From Bidens hawaiensis (Eukaryota > Streptophyta > Magnoliopsida > Asterales > Asteraceae), in contig JAIQDT010002041.1 of assembly GCA_021521415.1 (NCBI GenBank), positions 186,001 to 250,000 of the forward strand: DNA of 64,000 nucleotides. Direction: 5' to 3'. Below, piece after piece: positions 57,640-64,000 of this stretch. The notes under the pieces were generated by a model that worked only from the letters and a program-made list of their open reading frames with translations, had not been told where the DNA came from and ran no database searches. The first letter of the stretch is position 1, and each line of letters begins with the position of its first letter. Made by a program: the position numbers and the translations under genes.

Positions 57640-60600
57640 ATGGCCTCATAACCAAAAACCAGTTCAGTCTTTGCTCCGGTGGTCACTGCTGCTTCAAATA
57701 TCAACCCAGGACCTCCACCAATGCCAAAGAAGAACACTCAGCCCAGAGGAGAACTTCCACCATTCGCGGGATCCTCTACACGGGTAGACCCGGTTATTTC
57801 TAACAATGACATTTTTGCTTTGATGAAACAGGTCAAAACACACAAGGAGCAGCAAGAAAAGACCAAGTCAAGGCTATTTAAGGAGATTTAAGGAATCAAA
57901 AAGAAGCCAAGGCAGGAGGCTACCCCAATCATGCCCAGGGTTCTTGATTTTGGTTCGCCAGGATCAACCGTCCTTCAGAATCCCGGATCCTTGGGGACAC
58001 AATCAACAAGGACTCCGTCTCAGCAGCAATCAGGATACGGAGGAACTTATCTTCCGGTTTCCTCGGAATTTCCTAGACCAACGAGGCCAGAATCCACCAA
58101 TATGCAGCCTCGCTCAACCACGCCAATTGGCATATTCTTGTCAGGATCCCCCATGGTGTCCTCTGAAGTGCATGTTGGAGATGACATCCCGATGCAGGCG
58201 TCACCTTATCCTGAGGATACCCCTAGTAGAGGAACTAGCCGTCAAGGCTTAGGATACCAGAGACCTAACCATGACCTCGGTAACAGTTTATTTAATACTA
58301 ATTTATACACTAACCGTGGACATGTGCAGGATAAGGGGATTACCCCCGAGATAGCCAGGGAACTGCAGAAAATGAAGGATATGATTTCCAGTATCCCAGG
58401 GATAATACGTCCCATAGCTGAAGTACCCGCAGGTAGCCATAAGTTATCTAGGTTTACTTGGCCTATATTTGACGTGGAGATCCCCAAGAAGTTCCAGACA
58501 CCCAACATGAAGCTCTACGACTGCACTACGGATCCTGAGGAGCACGTAGCTCAGTACAAAGAAAGGATGGAGATCAACCCCATTCTCATTGACATCAAAG
58601 AAGCTTGCCTATGCAAGGGATTCGGCTCAACATTAACTGGGCCGGCTGACGTGTGCGAATATACATATAAAATTTGAATAAAAGTTTCACACAAATCGGG
58701 TTTTAAAAATGGTTTTCACCAACAACCAAACCACACACGAAAGGCAAGTGTACCTATCATTTGTAGCGAAGTATCGGTAAGAACCGAGTGTCAATCCATG
58801 GACATGGTTAACCTTTGATACTAAATCTTTGTAATTAATTTAACCAAACAAACAATCCAAGTAATTTTTCAAGTAACTAAACTAGCATTCAACAATAACA
58901 AAGCAAGTAAAATACAACTAACAATCAATCAAAATAAGGCTACTTAGACTATGCATCCACTCAAACTTAGTGACAAAATAGCAATGATAATGACAAACAT
59001 CATGTATTGAGCACCAACATCAAATTCCAATCAAGGCAACCTAATACTAGCAACAAAACAACATGATGGGTTTTCAACAAGTTAATAACCATAGATTAGT
59101 AAGTTTGTCTAAACTACCTAATCTCATAATCAAAGGAAAGCTAGAATGAAAACAACAAACTAATCACCTAAAATTATGTAAAATAGACAAGTTCAAGAAC
59201 ACTAGTTAAACACATGAATCTTTCAAATTAGCAAACTATAAACTAAGGATTATGGCCTTAATCTCTAGCAATCATTAACCAACTCAAAAAATCATATTAT
59301 CACCATACAATTTTCCAATATCAAGTGATAGGTTTCATGCTTGTTAAAATTCATAACCAAGTTAATTTCCACTAGTCATTCCTAACTTAATGATATAAAC
59401 AAAGTATGCATACACAAACTAAGTTCATAAACAAATGCTCAACACATAGTTTTCCAACATATTATGGTTAAACATCTATCAAACTAACAAGACTAGGAAT
59501 TAAAACAAGCATTCAACCATCAAACTATATTCAAGAACATGTCATAAACTTGAAGAACACCAACTTGTCAAAATCATGCATAGATAAATATCACATAAGC
59601 AAAAGCTTCAACATAATCTAAGTAACAAGAGTATTTAGCCCATAAGGCTTGATACAACAAACAAAATCAAAGTAGTCTTACAAAGCATTGTTAAGAACAA
59701 GAAATTGCAAACTAAGATGGATGATGGTTGCTACTTGCAAGGATGATCACACAAGATGGAAGCCTTGAATTCTCTCTAGCAACACACAATAATTTTCCAG
59801 CAAGTTTAGAAAATTCCCCTAAGGCTCCACACTTGAAATGAGGACAATGGAAGTGTATTTATGCATTCTGGATGTCTGGCACGGGCACGCACGACCGTGC
59901 ACTAATGTGGAAAGTCAACCCATTGCTTTAGTCTGACCAAAAAGTCAGATTTCTCTGTTCGGGCACGAGCTTGCACGGGCTGGCACGGCAATGCACGGCC
60001 GTGCACGGGCTTGCACGGGCTGGTTATTTTGAACTTTCTCAGCTGTAGAACATGCACTGGCTTGCACTGGCACATTTCTAGGTTGGCACGGGCCCATGCA
60101 CGGGCTGGCATGGGCGTGCAGGTCTAGCAGATTGCTTGTTTTTGTCCCCGAAACGCCATCTTTTCATGTTTTCTTTGTCAGGCGGGAGCCCGGACCTGCA
60201 AATTCACAAATAACTCAAATAAGTACCTAAAATAATGAATTTGCATAGAGTTCGGGATAAATATGAAGATAATTCGATGTAATAAGATGTACACTTTGTG
60301 TTACATCACCGGCCCTCAAATGGTTATTGAGTATTCCTTCCAACACTATTACATCGTTTTCTCATTTGATTAATTTGTTCAATAACCAATTTTCTTGTAG
60401 TAGATCTTTTGAGAAAATGACAGGTGACTTATATAGAATTGTTCAGCATAATAATGAATCCTTAAGGGATTACATAACCAGATTTAGCAGGGAAGCTTTG
60501 GAGATCCCCAACCTTGACATGGCATCTGCTGTCGAGGCCTTCAAGATGGGACTAAAGAAGGATTCCCCTTTCTAAGATGACCTTGTCATGACTCTTGACA

Positions 60601-60640
60601 TATTCGGGCATTAAGATATATTCGGCAGGAGGATGACAAG
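57640..60640 (+). pseudogene. Tat-like gypsy gag, split by a solo-LTR insertion
   Basis: The gag frame starts ATG at 57640 but has TAA at codon 4 and TAA at 57889-57891. The 58,000-58,640 part carries FTWPIFDVEIPKKFQTPNMK followed by a DPEEHVAQY-like stretch, the conserved retrotransposon gag core. At 58646 it is broken by an element with duplication CCGGC. Past that, from 60314, gag resumes in the same frame (FNNQFSCSRSFEKM, ESLRDYITRFSREAL), and a further stop lies at 60573-60575 where a C-to-T change is likely. Removing the insertion and one copy of its duplication gives back the gag frame with no codon missing. Confidence 0.75.
58647..60308 (-). mobile_element. Solo LTR inserted into gypsy gag
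   Basis: This 1662-bp block begins TGACGTGTGCG and ends TGTTACATCA, with perfect 5-bp duplications CCGGC (58642-58646 and 60309-60313). On the minus strand it starts TGATGTAACAC and ends ACGTCA and carries GATAGGTACACTTGCC, as do the nested elements at 27057-30633, so all three belong to one broad group. It has no coding. At 59878-60120 there are many GCACGGGC/GGCACGGG units that can pair with one another. Confidence 0.8.
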
Positions 60641-61339
60641 AAAGCTCATGGAAGCTCGGTTATCCCGAAATATGAATCTACCAATAGAAAGTTAGACACT
60701 CCACAGAAGTACACTAGGCCCAAGCCTTATTCCAAGCAGCATAATCCCAGGATAAATGTTGTGGATGAAGATGAGGATGATGAAGAGTATCCTAAAATCT
60801 CTAAATATTGTTTTAATATTGATATTAGTGGTGTAATTTGTGCAATGCAGGATCTAGGTGACATGGCCAGATGGCCTAAGAAAAATGAAAACCCCGGATC
60901 CATCAAAGACAAGTCCAAATGGTGTGCATTCCATGAAAACTTTGGCCATTGCACTGATGATTGTATAGCACTTCGGAAGGAGATAGGATACCTTCTCAGC
61001 AAAGGATATCTGAAGGAACTATTTGGAAGGAACAAGGATAAGAGTCAGGATCCTGTTAAGATACCTGAAAGGGCACCTTCTCCTCCACCCGGAGCTAAGG
61101 TTGTATCCTTTATCTCGGGAGGATCCGACATCTGTGGAACCTCATATTCAGCAGCCAAGAAGCGTTCCAGAGAAACAAAGATGGACAACGGAGAAAGTCC
61201 TCTTCGCACTTCCACTCTAACAACTGAAAGGATCATATCCTTCGACGAGGAGGACCGATGTGATCTTGTAGATCCCAACCATGATGGTTTGGTAATCACT
61301 TTATGTATAGCTAACTGTTTTGTACAGGATACTCGTTGA
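60641..61339 (+). pseudogene. Tat-like gypsy gag C-terminus with zinc-knuckle-like motif
   Basis: The frame 60761-61339 encodes an Asp/Glu-rich stretch, then WCAFHENFGHCTDDCIALRK, the modified Cys-His motif of Tat gag proteins, followed by GYLLSKGYLKELFG. The end (DGLVITLCIANCFVQ) leads into the protease, but the frame shifts by one base near 61318. A stretch at 60600-60760 is damaged. Confidence 0.7.
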
Positions 61340-62325
61340 TGGAGGAAGCTCTGTGAACATTATCCAAATGGATGCCTTAAAGAAGATGGATATTCCGGAA
61401 ACGGAGATTATCACAAAATTCTCAGTTCTAGTAGGATTCAGTGGCAAGACCAAGAACACTTTGGAAGAAATCAAATTTCCAATATATATTGAAGGAACTA
61501 ACTCTCTACAAAAATTTTGTGTTATTGACTCATTATCTTGTTGTAATGTGATATTAGGCAGGCCCAGGATCCACAGCATCAAGGCAGTACCCTCAACTTA
61601 TCATCAATGTGTGAAACTACCAAGTCCTTGGGGGGTAATCAAGATTGAAAGTGATCAGCAAGATGCCAAGGAGTGTTATGCTTCATCAATGAAGTGGACT
61701 ACAAAGCCTACTCAAGCATAGCAATTACAGAAACAACCGGGGAAGGTCCTGCAAGCAAGAGAGCAGGATGTAAAGGAAGTATCTTTGGATCCTTAGGATA
61801 CCGAAATCAAAGTATTATTGGGAACAAGTATTCCTGAGGATATTGAGATGGAATTGATATCCTTCCTAAAGAAAAGAGCTTCTACCTTCGCCGGGAAACA
61901 TGAAGCTATGACAGGTATCTCTAAGTCCATAATTACTCATAAACTTGGTATAGATAAATCTTTCAGGCCGGTACATCAAAATCGAAGGAAGTTTGCTCAT
62001 GAGAGAAACGCTATCATACAAGAAGAGGTGCAAAAGCTACTCAAAACCAAAATGATAAGAGAGGTCCAATATCCTAGATGGTTGGCCAATCTAGTTGTTG
62101 TCCAGAAGAAATATGGAAAATGGAGAGTGTGTGTGGACTTCACAGACCTGAATAAGACCTACCCAAAAGACCCATTCCCACTCCCACACATTGACTCAAT
62201 GGTGGATGCAACTGCTGGCCACGAGCTGCTAACCTTCATAGATGCATCCTCAGGATTTCAACAAATTCAAATTGAGCCTTCAGATCAGGAAGATACAGCC
62301 TTCATGACTCCCACAGGTATATACA
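61320..62325 (+). pseudogene. Tat-like gypsy protease and start of reverse transcriptase
   Basis: The protease has RILVDGGSSVNII with the active-site Asp and the downstream NVILGRPRIHSIKAVPSTYH. In-frame stops are at 61719-61721 (TAG) and about 61794 (TAG). From 61797 the frame stays open through KMIREVQYPRWLANLVVVQK, WRVCVDFTDLNKTYPKDPFP and FIDASSGFQQIQIEPSDQED. The reverse transcriptase is cut off after MTPTGIYS, before its catalytic YxDD block, where it joins a different pol. Confidence 0.75.
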
Positions 62326-64000
62326 GTTATACAGTTGGGGATGAGAACGTCACCTTTGACGTTCGACAGTCACTGAAACACCCCAAGTCTGCTGATGACT
62401 CCCTGTACTTTATTGATACCATCATGGAGCATGTTGGTGAGTTTTTCAGCGAGATCTGTGGAGGATCTTCCTCCAACACTCAGATTCTCGATAGGGACAT
62501 TCCGGAGATTGAGATGGTTGCCATGACTGACCAGTCAACGGAAGATGACGCCGACTCACATCACCCTGAGTCTGAAGTGTCTGCTGAGATCGTAAGTGAC
62601 GATCCGATGGACCGACCTTCTGTCGAGAGCCCCCCTCCTTCCTTAGAGCTTAAGGAGTTACCTGCCCATCTGGAGTACGCGTTTTTGGATGAAGAGAGGA
62701 AGTTGCCGGTTATTGTCGCATCTGCTTTGACGGAGGTCGAGAGAGAAAGATTGTTGGGGGTGCTTCGAGAGCACAAGGAGGCCATTGCATGGAAGATTAT
62801 CGACATCAAGGGTATCAACCCCTCGTTTTGCATGCATAAAATCCTCATGGAGGATAATTATAAAATTGTCGTTCAGCCGCAGCGGCGGCTTAATCCGAAG
62901 ATGCAGGAGGTCGTGAAGAAGGAGATCATCAAACTCCTTGATGCGGGGATCATTTTCCCCATTTCCGATAGTTCGTGGGTTAGTCCAGTTCAAGTGGTTC
63001 CCAAAAAGGGTGGCATGACTGTCGTCACCAATGAGAGGAACGAGCCGATTCCCACTAGGACTGTGACCGGTTGGAGAGTCTGCATCGATTACCGCAGACT
63101 GAATGATGCCACGAGGAAAGACCACTTTCCTCTACCTTTCATTGATCAGATGTTGGAGCGTTTGGCAGGTCAGCAGTACTACTGCTTCTTAGATGGTTTC
63201 TCCGGGTACTTTCAGATTCCTATTGCTCCCGATGACCAGGAGAAAACCATGTTTACCTGCCCATATGGTACGTTTGCCTATCGACGTATGCCGTTCGGAC
63301 TGTGTAACGCTCCAGCCACATTTCAGAGGTGCATGGTGGCTATATTTCATGACATGATCGAGGACTCTATGGAGGTGTTCATGGACGATTTTTCTGTGTT
63401 TGGGAGTTATTTCGATCAGTGTCTCTCTAACCTCGAGAGGATGTTGGCCCGATGCGTTGACACCAACCTAGTACTTAACTGGGAGAAGTGTCACTTCATG
63501 GTACGCGAGGGCATCGTTTTGGGGCATCGTATTTCGAGTGCGGGGATAGAGGTTGACCGAGCGAAGGTCGATACCATCTCTAATCTTCCCCCGCCCACTT
63601 CCGTGAGATCCATCCGGAGTTTTCTGGGTCATGCTGGGTTCTATCGCTGGTTCATTAAAGACTTTTCTAAGATTGTGAGACCCATGACCAAACTCTTGGA
63701 GAAGGATGCCCCATTCGTGTTTTCTGAGCAGTGCATCGAGGCGTTTGATCTTTTAAAAGACAAACTCGTTAACGCCCCGATCATGATTGCTCCCGACTGG
63801 TCGCTTCCCTTTGAGTTGATGTGTGATGCGAGCGACTTCGCAGTTGGAGCTGTTCTTGGACAGCGGAAGGATAAACACTTCCATCCGATTTACTATGCTA
63901 TTCGGACCCTGAATGGTGCACAGGAGAGTTACACCACCACCGAGAAAGAGCGTTTAGCTGTTGTAGCAGCCAAGCCTCGGGAAGGTTTTTCATCAGTTGT
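62326..64000 (+). CDS. Athila-like Ty3/gypsy pol (RT to RNase H), joined in frame, runs off the window
   Basis: The reading frame continues from the Tat-like RT at about 62325 into a new protein without a stop, up to the end of the window. It starts within the region between protease and RT (VTFDVRQSLKHP) and proceeds through IIFPISDSSWVSPVQVVPKK, PTRTVTGWRVCIDYRRLNDA, FLDGFSGYFQIPIAPDDQEK, RMPFGLCNAPATFQR, the catalytic FMDDFSVFG and the RNase H start (ELMCDASDFAVGAVLG). This order and wording are typical of Athila-lineage elements. The final 12 codons deviate from the usual RNase H sequence, possibly another break. The protease of this second element is missing, so the joint frame is a chimera of two lineages. 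Confidence 0.75.

Overview
This is a window of plant nuclear DNA. It is AT-rich, with intron-containing genes separated by many transposable-element layers. The repeat families (long TGTAACA...TGTTACA LTRs, hAT-type MITEs full of CGGGT motifs, Tat- and Athila-like Ty3/gypsy pol, an endogenous caulimovirid) suggest a dicot. I think Asteraceae is likely, but that is inference. Two apparently intact protein-coding genes were found.

Layout. 1-4060: AT-rich DNA with a probable solo LTR (794-1782). 4161-11530: a three-exon gene for a DEAH-box RNA helicase fused to a C-terminal RING-IBR-RING module (DEAH11/12 type, about 1725 aa). 11828-14100: a decayed Ty1/copia element on the minus strand. 14342-15441: a hAT-type element with an 8-bp target duplication. 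15950-20640: repeat debris, including a broken PIF/Harbinger transposase. 20645-21703: copy 1 (pseudogene) of a class V aminotransferase/cysteine-desulfurase-like gene, cut off by a non-coding LTR element. 21704-31190: that element, arranged LTR-internal-LTR-partial internal on the minus strand. Its second LTR carries two nested solo LTRs of a single family in opposite orientation, each with its own 5-bp duplication.

31191-38500: another LTR fragment, then a nearly complete but broken endogenous pararetrovirus. It holds movement protein fragment, small coiled-coil ORF, virion-associated protein, coat protein, polymerase, transactivator and a promoter-like intergenic region. 39352-41808: a PIF/Harbinger-type element holding a fold-back Mutator-like element. 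42100-43204: another TIR element. 43693-45853: aminotransferase copy 2, nearly complete but with a 1-bp insertion. 46198-48530: a long solo LTR with a tRNA-like insert. 48816-48975: a copia primer-binding site. 48975-49620: a hAT MITE. 50344-52511, minus strand: aminotransferase copy 3, the only intact one (615 aa).

52512-56977: mostly featureless DNA with LINE 3' ends and a palindromic MITE. 56978-64000: a Tat-like Ty3/gypsy element. Its gag is split by a solo-LTR insertion with a 5-bp duplication, and its reverse transcriptase switches in frame at about 62325 into Athila-like pol that runs off the window.

The helicase gene stands alone. The three aminotransferase copies form a dispersed cluster pulled apart by transposon insertions. 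I found no new operon-like or defence system. The most unusual structures are the self-nested solo LTRs forming a kilobase-scale inverted repeat, the fold-back element with possible captured gene sequence, the endogenous virus and the chimeric gypsy reading frame.
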